The notes below the pieces were generated by a model, which worked only from the letters and a program-made list of their open reading frames with translations, was not told the origin of the DNA and did not search any database. This document shows positions 53,370 through 62,678 of a stretch of 64,000 nucleotides of DNA, in pieces. Source of the DNA: Candidatus Bathyarchaeota archaeon (GTDB lineage: Archaea > Thermoproteota > Bathyarchaeia > Bathyarchaeales > Bathycorpusculaceae); the NCBI GenBank assembly GCA_026014705.1, contig JAOZHU010000005.1, forward strand, positions 37,332 through 101,331, given 5' to 3'. The position numbers and the translations under genes were made by a program. How positions within the stretch are numbered: position 1 is the stretch's first letter; each line of letters begins with the position of its first letter.

Positions 53370-53750
53370 TTAAACTATGACCATTTCGTTTTCTATCCGC
53401 ACATGTTCACCTGTCTTTATGCAGGAAATGTCTATTTTGTCCACGCATGGAATTTCCGAGATTATGGCGCCAACCGCCACCACGGTTTCACATTCCCTGT
53501 TGATTATGCCTTCAGGCGCTACGCCGTTCTTTTTCAGCCTGTACAGCGTATAGGAACCAACGGTTGAGCCTTTCCCAGTTGGGAACACAAGCACTTTGCC
53601 TTTCACGCTTTTTCCCTGAAGTTCATGACCCTTCTCGATGACTTCGCCCGTGTTCGGGTCTACGCCGCCGTAGAACGAGATAGGCTGCGACGTGACTAAA
53701 GCTTCGCCCGAGCCTTTCCCTTTATAGATTATTCTTCCTTTCAACTCCAT
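53370..53750 (-). CDS. Phosphomevalonate dehydratase small subunit (AcnX/DUF126)
   Basis: The small (swivelling) subunit of the aconitase-X-type enzyme that dehydrates 5-phosphomevalonate to anhydromevalonate phosphate. The 126-residue product has GRIIYKGKGSGEALVTSQPISFYGG near the start, HELQGKSVKGKVLVFPTGKGSTVGSY with the swivel loop, and the ending ENEMVIV. The ATG at 53750 is used, nine codons inside the longest frame. It overlaps the large subunit by ten bases. Confidence 0.92.
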   Translation of the reverse strand: MELKGRIIYKGKGSGEALVTSQPISFYGGVDPNTGEVIEKGHELQGKSVKGKVLVFPTGKGSTVGSYTLYRLKKNGVAPEGIINRECETVVAVGAIISEIPCVDKIDISCIKTGEHVRIENEMVIV

Positions 53751-54937
53751 TTGCCACTCACCGCCGCAGCTATACACTCTTCTAAACTGCCCATCTTGGT
53801 CAGCATCTTGTTTTGCCTCGAATAATAGCAGCCCTTCGCAGAAGTTGTCGCGATGGCTTTGAATCTGCCTTTAAGCGGTGCCACTGCCATGCAGGTGTCG
53901 CAGGCGAATTTGCCTCCAGCTTTCTCGATAATCGCAGTGTAGCCACGCATGTCTGCAAGCTGCTTCGCCGTGCGTGAAGTCGCAACCCAAAACTCCGTGT
54001 TCGGCGCAATTTTCCTGTTTGTGAGCAGACGGGCGATTTCGGCGATTTCTTTTATGGAACAATGCGGGCAACCAATGCACACAAAATCTATGTCAACTGC
54101 CTCATCGTTGATGTTCCTATAAGCCTCTTCAACATCCTTAGAATCAATGGTTACTTTGTCTTTTGGTGGCTGATGCTTTTCAGAACCCGGCGTCACGTCA
54201 CGAATATAGAACAACGGCTTTGCGCCGTAAGTCACCACTGAAGCGCAAAAAGACTTTAGCTCGTCCACTTCCGCTTCTGCGATGCCTGTTATGTAGGGGA
54301 TTTTGTTTTCTGCTTTTTTGCCAATACAGTAACCTAAAGCGCCCCAATCTGAGAGTTTCTTCAAACCAGCAGTCACGTGCACGTGAACGTCGGGCACTCG
54401 GTTCTCATCCAAGTGCAACCCGTAGCAGGGCGTTTTGCCCACAAAAGCCGCGGCAAGCGCTGAGGGACCGCCTTCCCTGTTGGTTTTTGCACCGATGACG
54501 GAATTGGCGAAGGTGACTGCTGAGGATTCTGACCACGCGACGTGTTCCCCGTAACGTGGCAAGTTACCTATCAAATAAGGCGTGCACGTGCAAGAGGTGA
54601 CGATGCCCATTTTCTTGAAGGCGTCAATTACGAGGTTTTGTTTTTCGGCGAATTCCTCGCTTATGCCGAGGTCTCGCCAGTTTTCCAAATCCATTCCAGC
54701 AGGATTCAGCGTAGTTAGGACTTTGACTTTTCCGTCTTTCGCGAGTTCATTCAGAAACTCCAAACCAGCGTCGCCTAAATTGTGGTAAGAGACCCCTGCC
54801 ACCTGTACGGAACCGACTTTGATTAAGCGTTCAGCACCGTAAATGTCGCCTAAGGCAACGAGAATCTCCATGGACTTCTTTACAGCGTAGCCTTCCCCAC
54901 CTGACAGCATCCGTTCTTCTTCTTTTGTGAGGTGCAT
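53741..54937 (-). CDS. Phosphomevalonate dehydratase large subunit (AcnX/DUF521)
   Basis: The catalytic subunit with the iron-sulfur cluster. The 398-residue protein shows LTKEEERMLSGGEGYAVKKSME, TSCTCTPYL with clustered Cys residues, SSAVTFANSVIGAKTNREGG, CIGCPHCS and a late CDTCMAV that probably complete the metal site. Hayakawa and colleagues defined this function in Aeropyrum; the assignment here rests on that family knowledge and the tight gene order with a UbiD-type decarboxylase and IPK. Confidence 0.92.
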   Translation of the reverse strand: MHLTKEEERMLSGGEGYAVKKSMEILVALGDIYGAERLIKVGSVQVAGVSYHNLGDAGLEFLNELAKDGKVKVLTTLNPAGMDLENWRDLGISEEFAEKQNLVIDAFKKMGIVTSCTCTPYLIGNLPRYGEHVAWSESSAVTFANSVIGAKTNREGGPSALAAAFVGKTPCYGLHLDENRVPDVHVHVTAGLKKLSDWGALGYCIGKKAENKIPYITGIAEAEVDELKSFCASVVTYGAKPLFYIRDVTPGSEKHQPPKDKVTIDSKDVEEAYRNINDEAVDIDFVCIGCPHCSIKEIAEIARLLTNRKIAPNTEFWVATSRTAKQLADMRGYTAIIEKAGGKFACDTCMAVAPLKGRFKAIATTSAKGCYYSRQNKMLTKMGSLEECIAAAVSGKWS

Positions 54938-54943
54938 AGCTAA

Positions 54944-56272
54944 TCACAGGAACTTTTTCATGTCTACTTTTCTGTATTGCTCTTTCCCGAAGCTTTTGTC
55001 TGTTTTCCCGAAGGGTATAGTGGCGTCCAACCCCATTTTGCACGTAGTTGCTTTCTTGCCTTCGGTTAAGTCTCCAGAAGGGTCCAGAGAAGAGCCAGGC
55101 TGGTTCGGCTTTATTACCGCATTCTTGTCTGCTTGGAACCTAGTAGCAATCGCCCACTCCACATCGTGAGGGTCGTAAATGTCTATGTCATCGTCCACTA
55201 TAACGCAGTGTTTGAGCGATTTGTGTCCTTCAAAAGCGGCGGCAATCGCTTTTTTGCCGTCATCAGCAGTTTTCTTCTTTATCTTCACCACTGCATGTAG
55301 CCAGCTGCATCCGCCTGGAGTGATGTAAACGTCTTTGCACTCGCAGACTTTGTTTACCTCAGTGAATATTGTCGGCTCTTTAGGCATGCCCATCAAGAAC
55401 TTATGCTCGTTTCTGCCAGGCAGTAACGTTTGGTAAAATGGTTTTTCTCTGTGGGTTATGCATTTGATTTCGATGATTGGCTGCTGTCGTATCTTGTCAA
55501 TTGTTCCCGTTGTGTCCAGAAATGGTCCTTCAGCGGTTGTTTCCCGCGTTATTTTTCCTTCAAGCACAATCTCGCAGTCTCGGGGAACTTCCAGATTGAC
55601 TGTTTTGCATTTCACTAGCTCTGTCTTTTCCAAGGCGTTAGCCATTCCCAGTTCATCAACGCCCATGGGCAAGGATGTGGCGGCGGCGAGGAGTACAGGC
55701 GTCGAGTTGCCTATGCAGAGGGCTACTTCGAGTTCTCCGCCCGCTTTCTTGAGGGCTGTGTCTGTGCCTCTGTTCTCAACAATTCTAGCTGCAAACCTGT
55801 TTTTGCCGATTAGCATTAGTCTGTGGAAAGCCATGTTTCTAGTGCCGAAGCCAGGGTCTCTTACTATGGCTATAGCAGAAGCTATGTATTTTCCGCCGTC
55901 TTTTTCTGTGTACCTCATTATCGGAAGTTTTGTCAAATCCACGTTTTTCTCGATTACTTCTTGGCATTCGCCTTTCGCCACTACAGTTGGCGGTAGGGGG
56001 TTTTCTATGGCGCTTGCCAGCTTGTGCAGCAGTTGTTCTTTTTTTATGCCTAAGGCTCTGGAGATTAGTTCTTTAGAAGAGACGAGTCCTGCTACAACTG
56101 GAATATCGGACTCTTTTGGATTCTCGAATAACACGGGCTTTTCTCCAAGCGCCTCTATGACGCCTGCCATCTCATACTCGGTTGAAACTTCCTTTGTTAT
56201 TCTTGTTAGTTCGCCGCTTTTCGTAAGTTGCTCCAAGAAGCTTCTGAAACCCAATTTGTCGCCATCCTTCAA
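54944..56272 (-). CDS. Anhydromevalonate phosphate decarboxylase (UbiD family)
   Basis: A 442-residue UbiD-type decarboxylase that needs prenylated FMN. It contains FRSFLEQLTKSGELTRI, LPIMRYTEKDGGKYI, AARIVENRGTDTALKKAGG (family Arg/Glu region), GMPKEPTIFTEV, and VDDDIDIYDPHDVEWAIATR near residue 360. In the modified archaeal mevalonate pathway this enzyme turns anhydromevalonate phosphate into isopentenyl phosphate. Six bases separate it from the dehydratase large subunit. The prenyl-FMN maker UbiX is not in the window. Confidence 0.9.
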   Translation of the reverse strand: MKDGDKLGFRSFLEQLTKSGELTRITKEVSTEYEMAGVIEALGEKPVLFENPKESDIPVVAGLVSSKELISRALGIKKEQLLHKLASAIENPLPPTVVAKGECQEVIEKNVDLTKLPIMRYTEKDGGKYIASAIAIVRDPGFGTRNMAFHRLMLIGKNRFAARIVENRGTDTALKKAGGELEVALCIGNSTPVLLAAATSLPMGVDELGMANALEKTELVKCKTVNLEVPRDCEIVLEGKITRETTAEGPFLDTTGTIDKIRQQPIIEIKCITHREKPFYQTLLPGRNEHKFLMGMPKEPTIFTEVNKVCECKDVYITPGGCSWLHAVVKIKKKTADDGKKAIAAAFEGHKSLKHCVIVDDDIDIYDPHDVEWAIATRFQADKNAVIKPNQPGSSLDPSGDLTEGKKATTCKMGLDATIPFGKTDKSFGKEQYRKVDMKKFL

Positions 56273-56293
56273 TCTGTATAGGTTTATGTTTCC

Positions 56294-57235
56294 TTATAAC
56301 TTTTCAACACCGATTTTTGTTCTCAAAACTTGGTGACCCGCCTTTTCTATTGCCTGCGCAACCTTCTCCTGCAGAGCTTTAGTAGGAGTTAAGGCGAACA
56401 TGCAACCTCCGCCACCTCCGCCAGTAAGCTTTGCACCAAATGCGCCCTGCTGCAGAGCCAAATCCACCAAGCAATCCAGCTCCTTACAGGAAACCTCGAT
56501 TTCCTGTAACAAACTGTGATTTTTGTTCATTAGTTCGCCGACTTTCTTCAAATCAAACTCGAGCAGAGCCTTCTTAGCTGTGAAAGCTAATTTCTCGGCT
56601 TCCTTAAAAATTTGACCGTATTTCTGCGGATTCTTCTTTTTCCTTTCCGCGACGTCTTCAACCATTGCCTTGGTGTTCGCCACTATTCCTGTGCTACCGA
56701 TTACGATTTCAACTGGTTGCCGCAAGCTTATTTTCTCGATGTCGTTAGCACCGTTTAGGTTTCGCTTAAACCACAACAACCCGCCGTAAGTCGCAGCCGT
56801 ATTATCTATGCCTGATGGAGTTCCTGCATAGGCTTTCTCTGCCTCATAAGCAATTTCGTTGATTCGTTCATCCGAAAGCCTCAAGTTAAATTCGTCGGCT
56901 ATAGCGCGGGCAATCGCCACACTGCTTGCGGCTGACGCGCCGAGCCCGCTGAAGCCCGGCAGGTTGCCGCCCAACCATATATTGAAGGCTACCGCTTTAG
57001 GCTCAAAGCCCATAGCTTTAAGCATTCGGTCTATTGATTCTAACTGTTGCGCCTTCTTTTCCCCAACGTACCCCTTGGCGCCTCTACGTTCATCGGTTAT
57101 GGAAATTTCACCTATTGTTTTTTTCACTTCAGCGTCGGTTGTGGAATCAATCGCGGAAACTATGCCGGGCAAACCGTGAACAACGAAGTGTTCACCGAAC
57201 AAAATGACTTTACCGAAACCAGACCCTTTTCCCAT
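56294..57235 (-). CDS. mvk: Mevalonate kinase
   Basis: A GHMP kinase of 313 residues that phosphorylates mevalonate at C5. GSGFGKVILFGEHFVVHGLP is the N-terminal motif, GFSGLGASAASSVAIARAI the phosphate loop, GTPSGIDNTAATYGG the Asp-containing motif and GAKLTGGGGGGCMFAL the C-terminal motif. The longest frame begins 13 codons upstream, but AAGGTG lies seven bases before the ATG at 57235 and the extra residues are not family-like, so 57235 is used. It heads the isoprenoid run. Confidence 0.95.
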   Translation of the reverse strand: MGKGSGFGKVILFGEHFVVHGLPGIVSAIDSTTDAEVKKTIGEISITDERRGAKGYVGEKKAQQLESIDRMLKAMGFEPKAVAFNIWLGGNLPGFSGLGASAASSVAIARAIADEFNLRLSDERINEIAYEAEKAYAGTPSGIDNTAATYGGLLWFKRNLNGANDIEKISLRQPVEIVIGSTGIVANTKAMVEDVAERKKKNPQKYGQIFKEAEKLAFTAKKALLEFDLKKVGELMNKNHSLLQEIEVSCKELDCLVDLALQQGAFGAKLTGGGGGGCMFALTPTKALQEKVAQAIEKAGHQVLRTKIGVEKL

Positions 57236-57488
57236 CCGAAAGCACCTTAAAGAAATAGCTATTGCATAAAACAAATAAAAGCATTCGTTTTGCAGTTAAT
57301 TTGCCGCGTTGTCTTCACGCGCCACTTTGTCGGACTGTTTGCTGGGGCTCTCGACAAGCGAAAGAAGGAGAAGAAAGAATGAAACCCCTATGCGGAAACA
57401 ATCCTTCTACTATGCCTTCCCGCCAAGAGTCCTTTCAGCCTTTCTGTCGCTTCCTTTGCAGCTGAATCAGATTATTAAACGCAAAACT

Positions 57489-57496
57489 AAAAAAAA
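57489..57496 (-). terminator. Oligo-T terminator after the beta-propeller gene
   Basis: Eight consecutive T's on the minus strand lie about 27 bases after the stop of the beta-propeller gene, as expected of an archaeal T-rich terminator. The rest of the 57236-57522 gap shows no supportable gene. Confidence 0.5.
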
Positions 57497-57522
57497 GGGG
57501 AAGTTTGGTTTTGTTTGGGTAG

Positions 57523-60219
57523 CTACTTTTTCCTAAGGATGAGCACTGTAGCGACGGCGACAGCGATGATTATCGCTATGCCGACGGCTATGATAGTCAT
57601 GGTGGTGTCGATTGGCTGCGGGTATTCTGGCGGCGGTGATGCGGGTGGCGCTTCGTCTACTTGGACGAATGTTTCAGCGTAGGAGCTGTAGTAGGATTTG
57701 GAGCCTGCGAATGTGGCGATGATCTGGTAGAGGCCTGGCACTTCGGGCGTGAAAGCTTTGGCGAAGGTGCCAGTCATGTCGCTGGTGACGGTGCCGATGT
57801 GGACGAAGTTGCCGTTCGGATCAAGAGCATCCAACGTCACGTCAACGCCTTTAGCGTTCTGAGGCATTGGCTGCTGCATGAACATGTACTCCATCCAGTC
57901 GGTCATGTCCTCGTCGCTAATAGCCGGCGTACCCTTCAACGTGAAGTCTAACAAGCCGTTAGTGTTGCGTCTGCCAGAAGGCGTCTGATCAGTGACTGTG
58001 CCCTTTATCAGGACGCTGCTGCCGTGCACTGAAACTTCAGGCGAAGCTGAAACCGTAGTGGCGCTGGGACCTTTACCGAAGCAGTAGATTTGAGCGTCAA
58101 AAGCGTTGAGGCTCAGGAGGTAACCGTCCGCCAAGAACGTCATGTACGTGGTAGCCGACATGCCGCCTCCTGTGAACAGTATCTTCCAGATTTCCTCGCC
58201 GTTGGATGCGTCGATGCAACGCAAGTTGCGGCCACGTAGCAGAGGCTGAGTGAACGAGTGCTCGCCCCAGTTCGTGTAGAGCTTGCCATCGCAGTGAACT
58301 GCAACGCCAATCGGGTAGTTGCCGCCGTAAGGCGACTCAAACCCGACGTTTGTAGCATTGTAAGTCCAGTTGATTTTGCCTGTCTTGATGTCGTAAGCGC
58401 GTATTTGACCGCCGTAGCCATAAGTGAGAAGCTGCCCCATGTAGATGCTGTTGCCTATGCCGTAGTAGTTGAACGGCATCTCAGAAGCGGTTGGACCCCA
58501 AATCTGCTGTCCTGTTTCTAAGCTGTAGCCCCACCACTGCTGCGTCTGCGAACACGAGAAGAGGAATACTCCATCTTCTGGATCCACAGCTTGCATGGTT
58601 ATGGTCTTGTTGCCTGCGCTGGATGGCGGCGTAAAAGTGATGCTCCACAATTGTTGACCCCAGTTGGGACCCTTCAAACTGAAAGCCTTCAACGTTCCTT
58701 GAATTACTCCGTCTTCGTTGTTTTGCCCAGCGGTGCCGACGATTACCTTGTCGTCAACGCGCACCGCGCGAATAGTGCCAGTCTGGTTGGAAATCGCGTT
58801 GAGTGGCCCTCGTATGTCAGCTATCGACACGTTCATGGAGTATCCGTTCCTGCCATCGAAAGTAACGTTCGGATAAGGTCGCCACATCCAGTAAACGTTA
58901 GTCACAGATATGGGCACGTTGGTAGTACCGTTATACAGCGTCTTGGGCGGTGAAGCTCCGTACTGGGTCTTCCACCAAATGGCTTCAGTAGTGTTCCAGA
59001 TCTGCAGGTAATACTTGGGGTTAGCGGTGGTTCCGAGGTTGGCAATGTTGATGTAGCATATGCTGCCTATTTTGTCCATGAACATGGTGCCGCTGGTGGA
59101 GACGTTGGCTATGTCGCAGATGTAGTTGCCGCTCCAAGCGTCGAACATTCTCCAAGTGTTCGACTTGCCTGGTACGTTGGTGCTCCACAAGTAGGGGAAG
59201 CCGCCGTGCTGGTTGGGCTGGTCAATGTAAAGCACCTGACCATAAGACAACGCTTCGCCGGTTATTGAGCCGTGATAGTCAAAGCCTGTGCCTGCGCTTG
59301 GATAAGTGGCGCCTCCACCTCCTGTGTAGGAGTAGGAACCTGTGGTGTTGTGGAAGTACAGGGTTTCGCCTGTGTAGAGGTCAACGCAGTACCATCCGAA
59401 CCTTGGGTTAGCTCTGACGTTGTAGAAGAGTTTTCCGTCGAGGATTATCGGCGGGGAGAAACCCAGTGCACCATCGTACTGGACTGTGTCGTAGCCGAAC
59501 TCGCCAAGACGCGCGTCTATGATACCGCCGTAGGTTGTGGGTCGCGTCCACATTATGTGCGCACTTTCAGGGCCTGTGCCCCAGGCAAAGCGGGCGGTTG
59601 GACCGTTAGTCTGCGCAGCGGTGAATAGCCAGTTGCTGGCGACTTGGTACCATTCTCTGTTGGCGCTGTTGATCGGGCGAGTCCAGAACTGCGTCGGAAG
59701 CGGAGTAGTGTACCAAGGCTGAATCTGCTGCTCTTGCACCACGAGGTAAAGCGGGTCGCTTATGCTTTCCTTAACAGTGTCATTGATGTACGCAGCGTTA
59801 TATGGTCCCTGTGCTGGCGCAGGTTGACCGGTGTACTTGTGAGCCGGCTTCCTAGATACAATCGTGTAGGTGCCGACTTGAGTAGGCGTGTACGATGTAT
59901 ATCCGCCTCCAACTGGGTCGGAGGTGATTGGCCCCAACGTTTCTGTTGTGCCGTCGGGCTTTGTGATGTCCACGTACCACGTAAACCTGTCACCGAAAGC
60001 GCCTTGGGCAGTGTGCGGGTAAACGTTAGGCCAGAAAACAATGAGCAAAGGTTGGTTAACACCTGCAGGGTTGTTCTGAACAGCAACGTAGCTCCAGCAT
60101 GGAATCTCCCATGGAGGAGTATGCGCGTTTGCAAGGGGTAGAGCTAATGACGCAACAATAGTCAAGGATAGAAATACAGCGATTGTAGTAACTACCGTCT
60201 TGTTGTTTGGAAGTTGCAT
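57523..60219 (-). CDS. Secreted, membrane-anchored PQQ-like beta-propeller protein
   Basis: An 898-residue surface protein. A signal peptide (about residues 8-32, ending in LANA) is followed by an Ig-like region, a long propeller with repeated GTxxAFDIKTGKxNW-like blades (about 200-720; YSLETGQQIWGP, YDIKTGKINWTYN, IDASNGEEIWKILF), an Ig-like domain near 730-860, a Pro-rich spacer and a C-terminal helix with RKK tail. Such propellers bind PQQ or serve as protein-binding scaffolds; no PQQ-dehydrogenase motif is obvious. Cell-surface adhesion or processing is a guess. It interrupts an otherwise housekeeping gene cluster. Confidence 0.85.
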   Translation of the reverse strand: MQLPNNKTVVTTIAVFLSLTIVASLALPLANAHTPPWEIPCWSYVAVQNNPAGVNQPLLIVFWPNVYPHTAQGAFGDRFTWYVDITKPDGTTETLGPITSDPVGGGYTSYTPTQVGTYTIVSRKPAHKYTGQPAPAQGPYNAAYINDTVKESISDPLYLVVQEQQIQPWYTTPLPTQFWTRPINSANREWYQVASNWLFTAAQTNGPTARFAWGTGPESAHIMWTRPTTYGGIIDARLGEFGYDTVQYDGALGFSPPIILDGKLFYNVRANPRFGWYCVDLYTGETLYFHNTTGSYSYTGGGGATYPSAGTGFDYHGSITGEALSYGQVLYIDQPNQHGGFPYLWSTNVPGKSNTWRMFDAWSGNYICDIANVSTSGTMFMDKIGSICYINIANLGTTANPKYYLQIWNTTEAIWWKTQYGASPPKTLYNGTTNVPISVTNVYWMWRPYPNVTFDGRNGYSMNVSIADIRGPLNAISNQTGTIRAVRVDDKVIVGTAGQNNEDGVIQGTLKAFSLKGPNWGQQLWSITFTPPSSAGNKTITMQAVDPEDGVFLFSCSQTQQWWGYSLETGQQIWGPTASEMPFNYYGIGNSIYMGQLLTYGYGGQIRAYDIKTGKINWTYNATNVGFESPYGGNYPIGVAVHCDGKLYTNWGEHSFTQPLLRGRNLRCIDASNGEEIWKILFTGGGMSATTYMTFLADGYLLSLNAFDAQIYCFGKGPSATTVSASPEVSVHGSSVLIKGTVTDQTPSGRRNTNGLLDFTLKGTPAISDEDMTDWMEYMFMQQPMPQNAKGVDVTLDALDPNGNFVHIGTVTSDMTGTFAKAFTPEVPGLYQIIATFAGSKSYYSSYAETFVQVDEAPPASPPPEYPQPIDTTMTIIAVGIAIIIAVAVATVLILRKK

Positions 60220-60259
60220 TTTCCGTATATTCTCCTGTTTTTCATTCTTGCGTTAATCG

Positions 60260-60308
60260 CGCAAGAAACTGTGACGCCTTATTATGAAAGGCGCTTATAA
60301 AACTTGCG
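60260..60308 (-). promoter_or_regulatory. Promoter with nested inverted repeats before the beta-propeller gene
   Basis: CGCAAG (60260-60265) and CTTGCG (60303-60308) form an outer inverted repeat, and GCCTT (60276-60280) with AAGGC (60288-60292) an inner one. A minus-strand TATA box TTTTATAAG lies between the inner and outer right arms (about 60293-60301). Transcription would start inside the inner hairpin. The remainder of the 60220-60668 gap holds no credible gene. Confidence 0.4.
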
Positions 60309-60668
60309 AAACTAAAAGTGCAACCAAAACCAGAGGTGCATAGCTGAATTTTTCCGAAAAAAGGCGACAAAAGAAAAAAAACATATTCGCATAGAAAAAA
60401 ATCGCATGTTTTTAAAGTATAAAAGCGAAGGCTATGGGAGAAAAGGCTTTTTGGCTGGCTACAACAGCCGCCGGGCGTATAGCTCACAGCTGTTGCATAG
60501 GTTACTGAGGGCACATGAACAGAAAAAAATTAGTCATATGCCAAACAAGAATGCCAATCTTCAACTATACAAAATTAAGGACGCTGAAAACGCATTTCGC
60601 GTGCAAAGAAGATGCTGTCTAAACTGGCTGGAGAATATTATTTTGCTTAAAATCGGAGAAGGGTTGGA

Positions 60669-61016
60669 TTAGATGTCTAGGGAATTCAAAAAGAACCACA
60701 AATCTTCGACGCATTGTATCTTCCGCAACTCCAAATACTGAGGCATGAAACTTTTTCCCCGCCCATCGGATACTTTGTAGAAACCCACCGTGTGCGGGTA
60801 ACCTCGGTCAATTTCTGGCTTATCCAGCACTTCGCCGAGCTTTATGCGCTTGCCAGATTGAGTTACCCGTTTTTTTCTATCTCTAAAAGTCACATAGTAA
60901 TCACGGTACTTACCCTTATTTCCAAGCCTTGGAAAATAAATCACCCAGTCAATTTCCTGAAAATGAAATTTCTTGCTTCGACTCTCCAAACAACAACCCA
61001 CATAGTCAAAGGGCAA
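60669..61016 (-). CDS. Hypothetical 115-residue protein
   Basis: A 115-residue ORF on the minus strand with a basic N-terminal half (SRSKKFHFQEIDWVIYF, then YYVTFRDRKKRVTQSGKRIK) and a C-terminal LRKIQCVEDLWFFLNSLDI. I do not recognise it. A frame of this length with mixed charge is more than expected by chance, but no Shine-Dalgarno or promoter is clear and neighbours give no clue. It may be a decayed or orphan gene. Confidence 0.4.
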   Translation of the reverse strand: MPFDYVGCCLESRSKKFHFQEIDWVIYFPRLGNKGKYRDYYVTFRDRKKRVTQSGKRIKLGEVLDKPEIDRGYPHTVGFYKVSDGRGKSFMPQYLELRKIQCVEDLWFFLNSLDI

Positions 61017-61126
61017 AATGAAGATTTAAGCGTTCCACTAAAACGCAGGAAAAGTTCTGCAGCGAATTACAAAACCAACTGGTAAAGCCGCAATAACCAG
61101 AAAGCACCATTACAGCTGGGCAAATA

Positions 61127-61975
61127 CTATTTTCTAAAGCATACTGCGGCGTACCCGACAACGCTGGAGAAGTCACCAGTAACATCTCCACTACTCTTAT
61201 AACAAAGCACATTAGCATCTTTGACTCCTAAACCCTTTGCAGCGGCAATCAAAGCCGCTATTGGACCGTAACCGCAGGCAGTTACACCCTGTTTCTCAAT
61301 AACTGTGTAGAATCGTTTTTCATCCAGCGCCTCTACCGCTTTGAGTGCTGCGAGGTCTTTAGTTGCTGCGGTTTTTTGTGGTTCATAGTGGGTCATGTCT
61401 GATGAAGCGATGACGACGGCGTTCTTGCCAGTTAGAACCTCAGCCAATGCTTTTCCAACTTCGACGGCAGAAGCCGAATCCTGCATTTGGAAACATATGG
61501 GCACGAATTTGAACGCGGAGCCATAAAGATACTGCAGAAAAGGCAGCTGGACTTCGATGGAGTGCTCTTCGATGTGGGCAAGGTCGTCAATGTCGACGGT
61601 GCTTGATTTAGCTACGATTTCATCCGCTGTTGCCGTGTCTACTTCGACTTTGCCCAGCGGAGTCCGCCAGTAGCCGTCACTTGCCGTGGCTAATGGGCTG
61701 CCGTATCCGCGGTGGTTGGGTCCGAGAATAACCACGGTGTCGGGCTTGCCGTCTAACGCCAATTCATAGTAAGCATTTGCGGCAACTGGACCAGAATACT
61801 CGTAGCCCGCGTGAGGGCAAATCAGCCCAACTATCTGTCTAGAGGCGGTTTCTGAGATTTTTGGAAGTTTTTTGGGGCCAAGTTTGTGGAGGAAGCATTT
61901 TTCGATTTGCTGCTTCAGCGCTTCGGCGTTTCCTTCGTAGAAGGTTCCTGCCACGTAAGGAAGCCGAATTTTCAA
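61127..61975 (-). CDS. MEMO1-family protein
   Basis: A 282-residue protein of the MEMO/AmmeMemoRadiSam group, a dioxygenase-like fold whose archaeal function is unknown. GLICPHAGYEYSGPVAANAY and VILGPNHRGYG carry the metal-site His residues, IEEHSIEVQLPFLQYLYG gives the next His, and VIASSDMTHYEP ends the site. The start is TTG, four bases after the rps2 stop; eno-rps2-memo is a common archaeal gene order. Confidence 0.92.
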   Translation of the reverse strand: MKIRLPYVAGTFYEGNAEALKQQIEKCFLHKLGPKKLPKISETASRQIVGLICPHAGYEYSGPVAANAYYELALDGKPDTVVILGPNHRGYGSPLATASDGYWRTPLGKVEVDTATADEIVAKSSTVDIDDLAHIEEHSIEVQLPFLQYLYGSAFKFVPICFQMQDSASAVEVGKALAEVLTGKNAVVIASSDMTHYEPQKTAATKDLAALKAVEALDEKRFYTVIEKQGVTACGYGPIAALIAAAKGLGVKDANVLCYKSSGDVTGDFSSVVGYAAVCFRK

Positions 61976-61979
61976 CGGT

Positions 61980-62663
61980 TTAGGGTTCCTCCTCCTCTTC
62001 TCGCGAGATTTTTGCTTCGAAGTCTTCGATTGTTGCTGCTGGGTCTTTATCGGCGGCTAGCTCGCCTCTTTCGCGCAGGATTTGCCTTGCGAGAAGCCAG
62101 AATACGACGGCTAAGGCTCTTCTGCCCTTGTTGTTCGTGGGAATTACGAGGTCGACGCCGGCGAATTCGTTATCCGTGCTGCATAACGCGACTATGGGTA
62201 GTCCGACTCTGGATGCCTCTTTAACGGCTTGAGCGTCTGCTCTTGGGTCGGAGACTACGATTACTTCTGGGTCGATGCGGTTCGGGTAAAGCGGGTTCGA
62301 TAGGAGTCCTGGGATGAAGCGTCCGATTATGGGTGTGGCGCCTGTTACTTCGCAGAATTTTTTTATGGGTTCTTGCGCGTAGAGTCTTGCGGCGGCTACT
62401 GCGACTTTTGCTGGTTCGAAGCGGGCTAGGAATTTTGCGGCGGCTCTTATGCGGTCGTCTGTTTTCTTGACATCCAAAACGAATAGTCCATCGGGTCTTA
62501 CGCGGTATATGAATGGTTCCATGTCAAGGGTTTTCATTCTTGTTCCGATGTGTATTCCTGCTGAGAGGAGCGTGTCTCTCGGTAGCAGCAGTTCCTCTAC
62601 TGCGGGTGCTTCTTGGGTTGTTTCCACTTCGGGAATGTTTTCTTTTATTTCATCTTCTGCCAT
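61980..62663 (-). CDS. rpsB: 30S ribosomal protein S2 (archaeal)
   Basis: A 227-residue S2 protein. The acidic N-terminal extension (EDEIKENIPEVE) precedes the core LLSAGIHIGTRMKTLDMEPF, TPIIGRFIPGLLSNPLY, DPEVIVVSDPRADAQAVKEA and GLPIVALCSTDNEF, ending in an acidic tail SREEEEEP. It lies 15 bases downstream of enolase and starts with ATG. Confidence 0.95.
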   Translation of the reverse strand: MAEDEIKENIPEVETTQEAPAVEELLLPRDTLLSAGIHIGTRMKTLDMEPFIYRVRPDGLFVLDVKKTDDRIRAAAKFLARFEPAKVAVAAARLYAQEPIKKFCEVTGATPIIGRFIPGLLSNPLYPNRIDPEVIVVSDPRADAQAVKEASRVGLPIVALCSTDNEFAGVDLVIPTNNKGRRALAVVFWLLARQILRERGELAADKDPAATIEDFEAKISREEEEEP

Positions 62664-62678
62664 TTTTTATGTTTCTCC

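Noticed and set aside
60406..60672. An 88-residue plus-strand ORF in the gap before the 115-residue gene
   Set aside because: No family likeness, no Shine-Dalgarno or well-placed promoter, and composition near random.
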